Origin: an uncultured Paenibacillus sp.
GTDB lineage: Bacteria > Bacillota > Bacilli > Paenibacillales > Paenibacillaceae
Assembly: GCA_937895345.1 (NCBI GenBank)
Contig: CALAWP010000073.1
Location: forward strand, 62,001 to 126,000
Length of the DNA stretch: 64,000 bases
Direction: 5' to 3'
Shown: positions 42,363 through 50,572 of the stretch, in pieces
How positions within the stretch are numbered: the first letter of the stretch is position 1
Layout of the letters: each line of letters starts with the position of its first letter
Position numbers and translations under genes: made by a program
The notes under the pieces: generated by a model
Database searches by the model: none
What the model saw: the letters and a program-made list of their open reading frames with translations, nothing else
What the model was told of the DNA's origin: nothing

Positions 42363-43346
42363 ATGGCGGTTATCGACTATATCGACGCGATTCGTCTCGC
42401 CATGAAGGAAGAGATGGAGCGGGACGAGGATGTGTTTGTGCTCGGGGAAGACGTTGGCGTCAAGGGCGGCGTCTTCACGACGACTAAGGGGCTGTACGAG
42501 CAGTTCGGCGAATACCGCGCGCTCGATACGCCGTTGTCGGAATCCGCGATAGCGGGCGTAGCGATCGGCGCGGCCATGTACGGCATGAAGCCGATCGCCG
42601 AAATGCAATATTCCGACTTTATGTTTCCGGCGACGAACCAGATTATAAGCGAAGCGGCCAAAATCCGCTACCGCTCCAACAACGACTGGAATTGCCCCGT
42701 CGTCATTCGCGCTCCGATCGGCGGAGGCATCTTCGGCGGGCTGTACCATTCGCAATGTCCGGAATCTGTCTTTTTCGGCACGCCGGGCCTTAAGATTGTG
42801 GCTCCTTACCGTCCGTACGACGCCAAGGGCTTGCTGAAGGCGGCCGTGCGCGATCCGGATCCGGTTCTTTATTTCGAAAACAAAAAAAGCTACAAGCTGA
42901 TCAAAGGCGATGTGCCGGAGGACGACTACACCGTTCCGATCGGCAAAGCGAACGTGCTGCGCGAAGGCGAAGACATTACCGTCATCGGCTACAGCCTGCC
43001 GCTCTGGTTCATCGAGCAAGCCGCGGAGGAGCTGGCGCAGGAAGGCATCAGCGCGCATATTCTCGATTTGCGGACGATACAGCCGCTCGACAAGGAAGCG
43101 ATTCTGGAAGCGGTCCGCAAGACGGGCAAAGTGCTGATCGTCCACGAAGACAACAAGACGGGCGGAGTCGGAGCGGAGGTATCGGCGATCATTGCCGAGG
43201 AGCTGCTGTATGAGCTGGACGCACCGATTATGAGGCTTTGCGGACCGGACGTGCCGGCTATGCCGATCAATCCGCCGGGCGAAAAGTTTTTTCTGCTGAA
43301 CAAGGACAAAGTGAAGGAAGCGATGCGTCATTTGGCCCTCTATTAA
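42363..43346 (+). CDS. bkdAB: branched-chain 2-oxo acid dehydrogenase E1 beta
   Basis: Second E1 subunit; it completes the thiamine site and binds E2. The 327-residue transketolase-type protein has the signature LGEDVGVKGGVFTTTKGL, DTPLSESAIAGVAIGAA, AEMQYSDFMFPATNQI and a C-terminal domain with LDLRTIQPLDKEAI and HEDNKTGGVGAE. GGGGAGGG within the bkdAA end serves the ATG at 42363. Gene order alpha-beta-E2 is standard. Confidence 0.95.
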   Translation: MAVIDYIDAIRLAMKEEMERDEDVFVLGEDVGVKGGVFTTTKGLYEQFGEYRALDTPLSESAIAGVAIGAAMYGMKPIAEMQYSDFMFPATNQIISEAAKIRYRSNNDWNCPVVIRAPIGGGIFGGLYHSQCPESVFFGTPGLKIVAPYRPYDAKGLLKAAVRDPDPVLYFENKKSYKLIKGDVPEDDYTVPIGKANVLREGEDITVIGYSLPLWFIEQAAEELAQEGISAHILDLRTIQPLDKEAILEAVRKTGKVLIVHEDNKTGGVGAEVSAIIAEELLYELDAPIMRLCGPDVPAMPINPPGEKFFLLNKDKVKEAMRHLALY

Positions 43347-43386
43347 TGACGGATGGCGGCAATGCGCGGGATAGGAGTTGGTATTG

Positions 43387-44709
43387 GTGAAAAGGATCAT
43401 GGAAATCGTCGTGCCGCAGCTGGCGGAATCGCTTGTGTCGGCGACGATCGACAAATGGCTGAAGCAGCCTGGAGACCGGGTGGACGCATACGAGCCGATT
43501 TGCGAGCTGATTACGGATAAGGTGACGGCCGAGATGCCGTCCACGGTGTCCGGCACGCTGAAAAAAATATTGGTAGGCAATGGCGAAACGGTGCCCGTCG
43601 GTACGCCGGTTTGCCTGATCGAGACCGAAGACGCGCCGGCGGACGGCGGCGGGGAAGGCGAGCCCGTCCCGGACGGATCGGAAGCCGGGGCAAGCGCGGC
43701 GGAAGCGGCGGAGAACGGCCATGCGCCGATGCGGCATCGCTATTCGCCGGCGGTGCAGCAGCTGGCGGCGGAGCACGGCATCCGGCTGGCCGACGTGCCC
43801 GGAACGGGCTTGGGCGGCCGCATTACGCGGAAGGACGTCCTGGCGTACGTCGCCTCCGGCAAACATCGCCAGCCGGCCTCCGGCGCCGCTTCGGCCATGC
43901 CGGCCGGGGCCTCGATGGACGCTCATATGCCGGTACGCTCATCCGGCATTCATCTGTCCGAGACGCCGCGCATTCCGAAGATCGAGGTCGAAGGAATGGA
44001 GCTGCCGGGACGCGGCGAAACGTTTATCGACGTGACCCCGATCCGCAATACGATTGCCCGGAACATGCGGCAAAGCGTCAGCGAAATTCCTCACGCATGG
44101 ACGATGATCGAGGTTGACGTCACGAATCTGGTCATGCTTCGCAACAAGCTGAAGGACGAATTTATGAAGCGCGAAGGCGTCAACTTGACGTATTTGGCGT
44201 TTATGCTGAAGGCGGTCGTCAATGCGATCAAAGATTTCCCGATCATGAATTCCACCTGGGCGGTGGACAAAATTATCGTGAAACGGGATATTAATATCGC
44301 CTTGGCGGTCGGCACGGAAGATTCGGTGATGACCCCGGTCATCAAAAACGCCGATCACAAAAACGTGGCCGGTCTGGCCAAGGAAATCGACGACCTGGCC
44401 CGCCGGACGCGCGAGGGCAAGCTGACGTTGTCCGACATGCAGGGCGGCACGATTACGGTCAACAACACCGGCTCGTTCGGCTCCATCTTGTCCTATCCGA
44501 TCATCAACTACCCGCAGGCGGCTAATTTGACGTTCGAGTCGATCGTCAAGCGGCCTGTCGTCATCAACGATATGATCGCAGTCCGTTCAATGGCCAACAT
44601 TTGCTTGTCGCTGGATCACCGCATTCTCGACGGCGTCATTTGCGGCAGATTTTTGCAGCGGGTGAAGGATAATCTGGAAAGCTTCAATCTGGAAAGCAAG
44701 CTGTATTAA
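43387..44709 (+). CDS. bkdB: branched-chain 2-oxo acid dehydrogenase E2
   Basis: Lipoyl-bearing core transacylase. The 440-residue protein has a lipoyl domain (about 1-80, Lys45 in ITDKVTAEM as attachment site), an acidic/alanine-rich linker, a peripheral-subunit-binding domain (about 115-155, RYSPAVQQLAAEHGIRLADV), a second linker and the catalytic domain ending with DHRILDGVICGRFL (His and Asp of HxxxDG). Candidate starts: TTG 43378 and 43384, GTG 43387, ATG 43399; GTG 43387 is nine bases after TAGGAG. Only one lipoyl domain is present. Confidence 0.95.
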   Translation: MKRIMEIVVPQLAESLVSATIDKWLKQPGDRVDAYEPICELITDKVTAEMPSTVSGTLKKILVGNGETVPVGTPVCLIETEDAPADGGGEGEPVPDGSEAGASAAEAAENGHAPMRHRYSPAVQQLAAEHGIRLADVPGTGLGGRITRKDVLAYVASGKHRQPASGAASAMPAGASMDAHMPVRSSGIHLSETPRIPKIEVEGMELPGRGETFIDVTPIRNTIARNMRQSVSEIPHAWTMIEVDVTNLVMLRNKLKDEFMKREGVNLTYLAFMLKAVVNAIKDFPIMNSTWAVDKIIVKRDINIALAVGTEDSVMTPVIKNADHKNVAGLAKEIDDLARRTREGKLTLSDMQGGTITVNNTGSFGSILSYPIINYPQAANLTFESIVKRPVVINDMIAVRSMANICLSLDHRILDGVICGRFLQRVKDNLESFNLESKLY

Positions 44710-44725
44710 AAAGGGGATGACCGAT

Positions 44726-45424
44726 ATGCCGGACACGCAAGGGCAGCCGCAGGAAAAAGTGCTGGAGGCCCGCTACCTTGGAACGATCGATTACGGGGAA
44801 GCTTGGGAGCTGCAAAAGGCATATGTCAAGGAGATCGACAAGGAGGAGCGTCCGGAGACGCTGCTCCTTCTTCAGCATACGCCGACCTATACGCTCGGCT
44901 CGGACCGCCATCCGGAGCATTTGCTGCTGAATGAGGACGAGCTGAAGCGGCGGGGCATCGCCGTGTTTGAAATCGACCGGGGCGGAGATATTACGTATCA
45001 TGGGCCCGGCCAGCTCGTGGGCTATCCGCTGCTTTATTTGGACGCCGTCGGGCTCGACTTGCACGCCTACTTGAGAAGCCTGGAGCAGACGATCATCGAT
45101 TGGCTGGCGGACTATGGCATTGAAGCGGGCAGAAAGCCCGAATATACGGGAGTATGGGTCGGCGATGAGAAAATTGCGGCAATCGGAGTCAAATTCAACA
45201 AGGCCAGACACCGCAGAGGATTTATTACGAGCCACGGCTTTGCGCTGAATATTAAAGCGGGACTGGCGGCGGAAGGGTTCAGCGGAATCGTGCCGTGCGG
45301 CATTCAGCAATACGGCGTGACCTCGTTCAACGATTTGACGGGGCTGTCGTTAACGCCGGAGGAGGCGGCGGAAGGGCTGCTTCCGCATTTCCTGCGGCAA
45401 TTCCGCCGTACCGTCAGCCGATAA
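44726..45424 (+). CDS. lipB: octanoyltransferase LipB
   Basis: Moves an octanoyl group from acyl carrier protein to lipoyl domains such as that of BkdB just upstream; LipA then inserts sulfur. The 232-residue protein has TPTYTLGSDRHPEHLL, DRGGDITYHGPGQLVGYPLL, the Lys loop IGVKFNKARHRRGFITSHGFALN and the acyl-cysteine VPCGI. ATG at 44726 is nine bases after AAGGGG; the ATG at 44717 directly abuts the site. Bacilli such as B. subtilis use LipM/LipL instead, so LipB marks a different lineage. Confidence 0.95.
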   Translation: MPDTQGQPQEKVLEARYLGTIDYGEAWELQKAYVKEIDKEERPETLLLLQHTPTYTLGSDRHPEHLLLNEDELKRRGIAVFEIDRGGDITYHGPGQLVGYPLLYLDAVGLDLHAYLRSLEQTIIDWLADYGIEAGRKPEYTGVWVGDEKIAAIGVKFNKARHRRGFITSHGFALNIKAGLAAEGFSGIVPCGIQQYGVTSFNDLTGLSLTPEEAAEGLLPHFLRQFRRTVSR

Positions 45425-45515
45425 ACAGCGAGCCCACTCCGGCTAGCAATGTCGTGACGAGCAAAGCGGCCGCAACGACGATGGCAACGATCCGGATCAA
45501 TTTTTGTTGGCGCAT
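45414..45515 (-). CDS. stressosome-associated protein Prli42
   Basis: A 33-residue micro-protein, MRQQKLIRIVAIVVAAALL followed by VTTLLAGVGSLFIG, encoded on the minus strand. It is a short basic N-terminus and one helix, the layout and LLAG near-C-terminal motif of Prli42, which anchors the stressosome to the membrane in Listeria and is conserved in Firmicutes. AAGGAG lies about 12 bases before the ATG. It overlaps the lipB end by 11 bases, tail to tail. Confidence 0.82.
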   Translation of the reverse strand: MRQQKLIRIVAIVVAAALLVTTLLAGVGSLFIG

Positions 45516-45600
45516 AGGAATGAAAGCTCCTTTCCGATCAATATCATAATGAAGCCGATGTCTCTATTGTATACGAAATCGATGGACGGAGGAAACCTTG

Positions 45601-46731
45601 ATGGTGCAAAAGGAACGTATCGTACAGGAATTTATGGAACTGGTCCAAGTGGACAGCGAGACGAAGCACGAAGCGGAAATCAGCAAAGTGCTGAAGAACA
45701 AGTTCGCTTCGCTCGGATTGTCGATCGCCGAGGACGACGCGGCGGCCAAGACGGGGCACGGCGCTAACAATCTGTTTGCCACGCTGGAAGCGACAGAAGG
45801 GGCCGGCGGCGCGCCGGTCATTATGTTTACTTGTCATATGGATACGGTGACGCCCGGCAACGGCATCAAGCCGAAGCTGCATGAGGACGGATATATCCGG
45901 AGCGACGGCACGACGATTCTGGGCAGCGACGACAAGGCGGGCATCGCCGCGATGCTCGAAGCGATACGGGTGCTGAAGGAACAATCGATACCGCACGGGC
46001 GGGTCCAGTTCGTCATTACGGTCGGGGAAGAATCCGGTCTTGTCGGCGCCCGGGCGCTCGACGCGTCCATGCTGGAAGCTCAATTCGGCTACGCGCTCGA
46101 TTCCAACGGCTCGATCGGCGACATTGCCGTCGCCGCGCCGACACAAGCGAAAATCGGCATTCAAATTTTCGGAAAATCCGCCCATGCCGGCGTTAATCCG
46201 GAGGACGGCATCAGCGCGATCCAAATTGCGGCCAAAGCGATCGGCAGAATGCCGCTGGGCCGGATCGACAAGGAAACGACGGCCAATATCGGCAGGTTCG
46301 AGGGGGGCGGCGCCACCAATATCGTTTGCGACTTCGTGAAGCTTGATGCCGAAGCCCGCAGCATTGCGCAGGATAAGCTGGACCGGCAGGTGGAGGCGAT
46401 GAGGCAAGCGGCGGTGTCCGCCGCCGAAGAGTTTGGCGGCCGTGCGGAGTTTTCGAGCGAGATCATCTATCCGGCTTACAGCTACGACGAAAGCGATCCG
46501 GTCGTGCAGCTTGCGGTTTCGGCGATCAAGGCCATCGGCGCGACGCCGAGGACGTTCCATTCGGGCGGCGGCAGCGACGCCAATATATTCAACGGCTTGG
46601 GCGTCCCGACCGTGAACCTGGCCGTCGGCTATGAGGATATTCATACGACCAAGGAAAAAATAAAGGCGGACGATCTGGCGAAAACCGGCCGGCTCGTAGT
46701 CGAGATTGTGAAGCAGGCCAGCCGGCTTTAG
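45601..46731 (+). CDS. yqjE: M20 family peptidase (peptidase T-like, YqjE)
   Basis: A 376-residue zinc-dependent exopeptidase of the M20 family. Metal ligands and catalytic residues appear in order: TCHMDTVTPG (His, Asp), LGSDDKAG (bridging Asp), VGEESGLVG (catalytic Glu and ligand), DSNGSIG and SGGGSDANI. A lid domain lies about 180-290. It matches YqjE of Bacillus, whose place next to nudF/bkd is similar. The ATG at 45601 is eight bases after GGAGG; a TTG lies directly before it. Substrate unknown, probably peptides. Confidence 0.92.
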   Translation: MVQKERIVQEFMELVQVDSETKHEAEISKVLKNKFASLGLSIAEDDAAAKTGHGANNLFATLEATEGAGGAPVIMFTCHMDTVTPGNGIKPKLHEDGYIRSDGTTILGSDDKAGIAAMLEAIRVLKEQSIPHGRVQFVITVGEESGLVGARALDASMLEAQFGYALDSNGSIGDIAVAAPTQAKIGIQIFGKSAHAGVNPEDGISAIQIAAKAIGRMPLGRIDKETTANIGRFEGGGATNIVCDFVKLDAEARSIAQDKLDRQVEAMRQAAVSAAEEFGGRAEFSSEIIYPAYSYDESDPVVQLAVSAIKAIGATPRTFHSGGGSDANIFNGLGVPTVNLAVGYEDIHTTKEKIKADDLAKTGRLVVEIVKQASRL

Positions 46732-46922
46732 CCGGCCGGCTTGACGGTTGCCGGTCCGCGATCCGCAAGTCCGAGCTTGACGATCATGGGCGGCCGCGCC
46801 GCCGTGCATTCGGAGACGAGGGCGTCTGCGCCGGCTGAAGCCGCCAGCGCGCTTAATTGCCGGCGCACCTCCCAGCCCTTGCCGATAATGCGCAATTGCA
46901 GCGGAGCGATATATTGCTTCAT
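46728..46922 (-). CDS. Z-ring inhibitor MciZ-like protein
   Basis: A 64-residue protein beginning MKQYIAPLQLRIIGKGWEVR. The part LQLRIIGKGWEVRRQLSALA resembles the core of B. subtilis MciZ (GKAWEIRAKL), the peptide that caps FtsZ filaments in the mother cell during sporulation. It is longer than the 40-residue B. subtilis protein, with a C-terminal extension. GGAGG lies eight bases upstream of the ATG on the minus strand. It faces yqjE, sharing four bases, and its gene neighbour nudF is also a neighbour in Bacillus. Confidence 0.7.
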   Translation of the reverse strand: MKQYIAPLQLRIIGKGWEVRRQLSALAASAGADALVSECTAARPPMIVKLGLADRGPATVKPAG

Positions 46923-47037
46923 GGATCATACCTCCGTTGTCGGACGCAAGTCCGTTTATTAAGTAACGTATGCCGGAGCGGGACAACATATGAGCCGGCT
47001 AACGAATATCGAAGCTGAATCGGGGAGAAGAGAACCA

Positions 47038-47601
47038 ATGGATGAACAACGTCACGCATCGCTGCCGACGGAACCGACCGTGGCAACGGAGAAAGTGTTC
47101 GACGGCCGAATCATTTCGTTGCAGGTCGATACGGTCGCATTGCCGGACGGCAAAACCGCGACAAGGGAAATCGTCAAGCATCCCGGCGCCGCCGCCGTGA
47201 TGGCGCTTCTGGACGGGAAGCTGCTCGTCGTGGAGCAATTCCGCAAGCCTCTGGAAAGGTTTCAAGTCGAAATACCGGCAGGCAAGCTGGACGGCGGCGA
47301 AGATCCGATGAAGGCGGCCGCCAGGGAGCTGGAGGAGGAGACCGGATATCGGGCGGGCAAGCTGGAGCTCGTCAACGCCTTCTATACGTCGCCGGGGTTT
47401 GCCGACGAGAAGCTGTACCTTTACTTCGCCGAAGGGCTTGAAGAGGGAAAGCAACGGCTTGACGAGGACGAATATGTCGAGGTCGAGGCGATTACGATGG
47501 AACAGGCGGACGCCTACATCGCCGACGGGCGGATCGGCGACGCCAAAACGATATTGGCTGTTTACGCCTGGAAGCTGATGCTCGCGCAAGGCCGGATTTA
47601 A
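47038..47601 (+). CDS. nudF: ADP-ribose pyrophosphatase (Nudix)
   Basis: Hydrolyses ADP-ribose to AMP and ribose 5-phosphate. The 187-residue protein has the Nudix box with GKLDGGED (82-89) and AARELEEETGY (94-104), giving the Mg-binding REXXEE. Length agrees with the 185 of B. subtilis NudF when starting at the ATG 47038 (GGGGAG ten bases upstream); an ATG at 46990 is in frame too. Confidence 0.93.
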   Translation: MDEQRHASLPTEPTVATEKVFDGRIISLQVDTVALPDGKTATREIVKHPGAAAVMALLDGKLLVVEQFRKPLERFQVEIPAGKLDGGEDPMKAAARELEEETGYRAGKLELVNAFYTSPGFADEKLYLYFAEGLEEGKQRLDEDEYVEVEAITMEQADAYIADGRIGDAKTILAVYAWKLMLAQGRI

Positions 47602-47720
47602 CGCGAATGCCAGGCTGCCGGTCATAGAGACTCGAACAAGCTCATATGCTGGAATAGACGACCCTTTGCGGCCCGGCCGGAAGGGACAAGTCATATCTGG
47701 CAAGGAGGCCGGCTTGCATC

Positions 47721-48323
47721 GTGAAATATCCGTTCAATTTGTATGTGTTCGTATCGGTATTGTTCGCTGCGGGGAGCGTCTTCGGCATTTTTCTCGTCAA
47801 CGCGCTGACGTTGGAGCAGCAGCAGGAGCTTGCCGGCGAAATCGGCCGCTATTTGATACAGATGCAGCTTGGGGGCATGGAGGGCGATGCCGCATCGTTT
47901 TGGGCGCGTTTTTTGACCCATGTCAAATGGCTTCTGCTTATCTGGGTGCTCGGCATTACGGTCGTGGGAGTGCCCGGCGTCCTGGCCTTGAATTTTGTGA
48001 AGGGCTGCCTGATCGGCTTTTCTTGCGGCATGCTTCTTAACGAATATTCCTGGAAGGGCATTCTGCTGTCCGCCGCATCGCTGGCGCCGCACAATCTGTT
48101 GGCCGTGCCGGCCATGGTTATCGCCAGCGCGGCTTCCGTCTCGTTTGCCGTATTTGTCGTCAAAGACAGGGTGCTGCAGCAAAAGGGACGTCTCGGTCCG
48201 CAATTCTCTTCCTTGACGTCGACGACGATCATGATGGCTTTTCTGCTTGCTTGCGCGGCGCTCGTGGAGACTTTCGCCTCGCCCGCCGTCATCGGATGGA
48301 CGGTGCCGCTGATCTTGTCTTAG
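47721..48323 (+). CDS. spoIIM: stage II sporulation protein M
   Basis: With SpoIID and SpoIIP forms the peptidoglycan-degrading machine that drives engulfment. The 200-residue protein has about five helices and the family pattern (SVFGIFLVNAL; FTHVKWLLLIWVLGITVVG-like stretch; NFVKGCLIGFSCGMLL; SLAPHNLLAVPA). GTG at 47721 is 12 bases after AAGGAGG. spoIIM next to fur is the B. subtilis order. Confidence 0.95.
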   Translation: MKYPFNLYVFVSVLFAAGSVFGIFLVNALTLEQQQELAGEIGRYLIQMQLGGMEGDAASFWARFLTHVKWLLLIWVLGITVVGVPGVLALNFVKGCLIGFSCGMLLNEYSWKGILLSAASLAPHNLLAVPAMVIASAASVSFAVFVVKDRVLQQKGRLGPQFSSLTSTTIMMAFLLACAALVETFASPAVIGWTVPLILS

Positions 48324-48349
48324 AACGGCATATTTTGACATCCAATGGT

Positions 48350-48379
48350 TTGACTTTCGCGAGAAATACCCCCTATAAT
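48350..48379 (+). promoter_or_regulatory. sigma-A promoter of fur
   Basis: TTGACT at 48350-48355 and TATAAT at 48374-48379, 18 bases apart, 35 bases before the fur start. Confidence 0.7.
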
Positions 48380-48413
48380 AAGAAAAAGCAGCATTTGCTT
48401 CAGGGGGGGAAAC

Positions 48414-48875
48414 ATGGAAGCCCGGATTGAAAAGATCAAGCAGCAGTTGCAATCGCAGGGCTACAAGCTAACCCCGCAGCGAGAAGCAACCGTACGCGTA
48501 CTGCTGGAGAACGAAGCGGATCACTTGAGCGCGGAAGACGTCTTTATGCTGGTCAAGGAAAAAGCGCCCGAGATCGGACTGGCGACGGTATACCGCACGT
48601 TGGAGCTTCTCAGCGAGATGCATGTCGTCGAGAAGATGAACTTCGGCGACGGAGTGGCCCGCTACGATTTGCGCACCGACAGCAGCAAGCACCATCATCA
48701 TCATTTGATTTGCGTGCAATGCGGTTCCATGGACGAAATCAAGGAAGACTGGCTGCTTCCGCTCGAAGAAAGGCTGGAGCGCCAATACGGCTTTTATGTG
48801 GTGGACCATCGGCTCGACTTTCAGGGCGTCTGTCGCCGCTGCCAACAAAAAAACGATGCAAACGACCCGTCTTGA
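48414..48875 (+). CDS. fur: ferric uptake regulator Fur
   Basis: Iron-dependent repressor of iron uptake genes. The 153-residue protein has a winged helix (about 15-80; GLATVYRTLELLSEM) and a metal region with five histidines (HHHHHL near 92), CVQCG and the C-terminal CRRCQQ. Two CxxC pairs give the structural zinc site. It follows spoIIM by 91 bases with its own promoter. Distinction from Zur and PerR rests on synteny (spoIIM-fur) as well as sequence. Confidence 0.9.
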   Translation: MEARIEKIKQQLQSQGYKLTPQREATVRVLLENEADHLSAEDVFMLVKEKAPEIGLATVYRTLELLSEMHVVEKMNFGDGVARYDLRTDSSKHHHHHLICVQCGSMDEIKEDWLLPLEERLERQYGFYVVDHRLDFQGVCRRCQQKNDANDPS

Positions 48876-48923
48876 AACGGCGCTGCAATCCGGAACGTAT
48901 TCTGGAAGGCGGAGCCGTTTTGT
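48876..48923 (+). terminator. terminator after fur
   Basis: AAACGGC (48876-48882) pairs with GCCGTTT (48914-48920), with a further TCCGGA/TCTGGA pairing inside; the T-run is short. Confidence 0.55.
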
Positions 48924-49028
48924 CATTTGACCGGGTGTCTGCCGAAACGGGGAGCCGCGGCACACATAATTTGGTCCGTTGCTGGTTAACGTATCGCTTG
49001 AGACGATCAAATGGGAGGCGCATGACGG

Positions 49029-50168
49029 ATGATTATCGGCGTACCGAAAGAGATCAAGGCAAGCGAATATCGCGTGGCGCTTACACCGGCGGGGGCGGCG
49101 ATGCTGACGGCCGCCGGTCATCAGGTGCTGGTGGAGACCGGCGCAGGAGCCGGGAGCGGCTTTCAGAATGACGATTACGAGCGCGAGGGTGCCATCATTG
49201 CGCCTTCGGCGGACGAGGTATGGGGCAAGGCGGATATGATCATGAAGGTGAAGGAGCCGCTGCCGGAGGAGTTCGGCCTCTTCCGGGAAGGGCTGCTTCT
49301 GTTCACCTATTTGCATCTGGCGGCGGCGCCCGCGTTGACGAAGGCGCTCGCGGACAAGCGCGTAACTGCCGTCGCTTACGAGACGATCCAGCTCGACAAC
49401 GGCAGCCTGCCCCTGCTCACCCCGATGAGCGAGGTGGCCGGCCGGATGTCCGTACAGGTCGGGGCTCAGTTTTTGGAGGCCTTCAACGGGGGAAGAGGCG
49501 TATTGCTCGGCGGGGTGCCCGGCGTGCCGCCGGCGGAGGTCGTCGTGATCGGAGGCGGCATCGTCGGGACGAATGCGGCCCGCATTGCGCTCGGCATGGG
49601 CGCGAATGTCGTCATTATCGAGAAGAGCGCCGACCGGATGCGCTATTTGGACGAAGTGTTCGGCGGCCGTATCCGGACGCTGATGTCGAGTCCGTACCAT
49701 ATCGCTCAAGCGGTCGAAGCGGCCGACCTGGTCATCGGGGCGGTGCTGATTCCCGGCGCCAAGGCGCCGCATCTGGTTAAGGAATCGATGGTTCGGCGGA
49801 TGAAAAAGGGAGCGGTCATCGTCGACGTCGCCGTCGATCAAGGCGGTTCCATCGAAACGGTAGACCGGCCGACGACGCATCAGGATCCCGTTTACGTCAA
49901 GCACGGCGTCGTCCATTACGCCGTGGCGAATATTCCGGGCGCGGTGCCGAGAACGTCGACCTTCGCCTTGACGAACGTGACGATGAGCTATGCGCTGGAA
50001 CTGGCGAATCATGCCGTCGACGCGATCAAACGAAGCGTGCCGCTGCAGAGAGGCGTCAATACGTACGGCGGCTTCGTCACGAACGAGCAGGTGGCGTTGG
50101 CGACCGGCATGCCGTACACGCCGCTGGCGAACGCGATGGACAGCATCCCGTACGACAAGCTGAGCTGA
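49029..50168 (+). CDS. ald: alanine dehydrogenase
   Basis: Oxidises L-alanine to pyruvate and ammonia with NAD; in bacilli it supplies energy during sporulation and is needed for normal spores. The 379-residue protein starts MIIGVPKEIKASEYRVALTP, has KVKEPLPEE, the NAD loop VVIGGGIVGTNAARIALGMGA and VDQGGSIETVD. ATG at 49029 is ten bases after GGGAGG. In B. subtilis ald is elsewhere, so this is an insertion between fur and yqzK. Confidence 0.97.
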   Translation: MIIGVPKEIKASEYRVALTPAGAAMLTAAGHQVLVETGAGAGSGFQNDDYEREGAIIAPSADEVWGKADMIMKVKEPLPEEFGLFREGLLLFTYLHLAAAPALTKALADKRVTAVAYETIQLDNGSLPLLTPMSEVAGRMSVQVGAQFLEAFNGGRGVLLGGVPGVPPAEVVVIGGGIVGTNAARIALGMGANVVIIEKSADRMRYLDEVFGGRIRTLMSSPYHIAQAVEAADLVIGAVLIPGAKAPHLVKESMVRRMKKGAVIVDVAVDQGGSIETVDRPTTHQDPVYVKHGVVHYAVANIPGAVPRTSTFALTNVTMSYALELANHAVDAIKRSVPLQRGVNTYGGFVTNEQVALATGMPYTPLANAMDSIPYDKLS

Positions 50169-50192
50169 AGTCCGCTTCGGCCGGAGCATAAT

Positions 50193-50238
50193 CCCGAAAT
50201 GCCGTACATATCGTGTACGGACAGACTATTTCGGGAGG
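50193..50238 (+). promoter_or_regulatory. hairpin covering the yqzK ribosome site
   Basis: CCCGAAAT (50193-50200) pairs with ATTTCGGG (50228-50235); inside, CCGTACA (50202-50208) pairs with TGTACGG (50214-50220). The ribosome site GGGAGG (50233-50238) is half buried in the stem, which suggests structural control of translation. Confidence 0.55.
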
Positions 50239-50246
50239 ACGAACGC

Positions 50247-50480
50247 ATGATTATACCGCTGCGCAAATGGGCGAGCCTCGTGTTGTTTCTGCTGCTGTTT
50301 GCCGTGCTGCTGTGGGCCGCGGGCGGGGGATACCGCTGGCTGACCGGCGTCGTTTCACCGCTCGCGCCTTATGCCAAGCCGAAGGGCGACGCCGTTAAAG
50401 TGTTCGAGGAAGAGCGGACATCGCCGGAGGGAGGCAGCGCCGCAGACAGACTGCGATGGTTTTATTGGTACGGCGAATAA
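50247..50480 (+). CDS. yqzK: DUF4227 protein YqzK
   Basis: A 77-residue protein with one N-terminal helix (about 7-27, WASLVLFLLLFAVLLWA) and a soluble tail ending RWFYWYGE, typical of the DUF4227 family. Located before xerD as in B. subtilis. ATG at 50247. Function unknown. Confidence 0.85.
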   Translation: MIIPLRKWASLVLFLLLFAVLLWAAGGGYRWLTGVVSPLAPYAKPKGDAVKVFEEERTSPEGGSAADRLRWFYWYGE

Positions 50481-50572
50481 GGCGGCCGGCCAAAATAAGA
50501 AATTGTACAAGCCGTGCAGGAATTTGACGGGCGGCCGTTGAAACAGTCAGATGAGCCTTATGGGGAAAGGAC

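Noticed and set aside
48468..50189. A 573-residue open frame on the minus strand
   Set aside because: Antisense to fur and ald, arginine- and histidine-rich as typical of a shadow frame, no motif.
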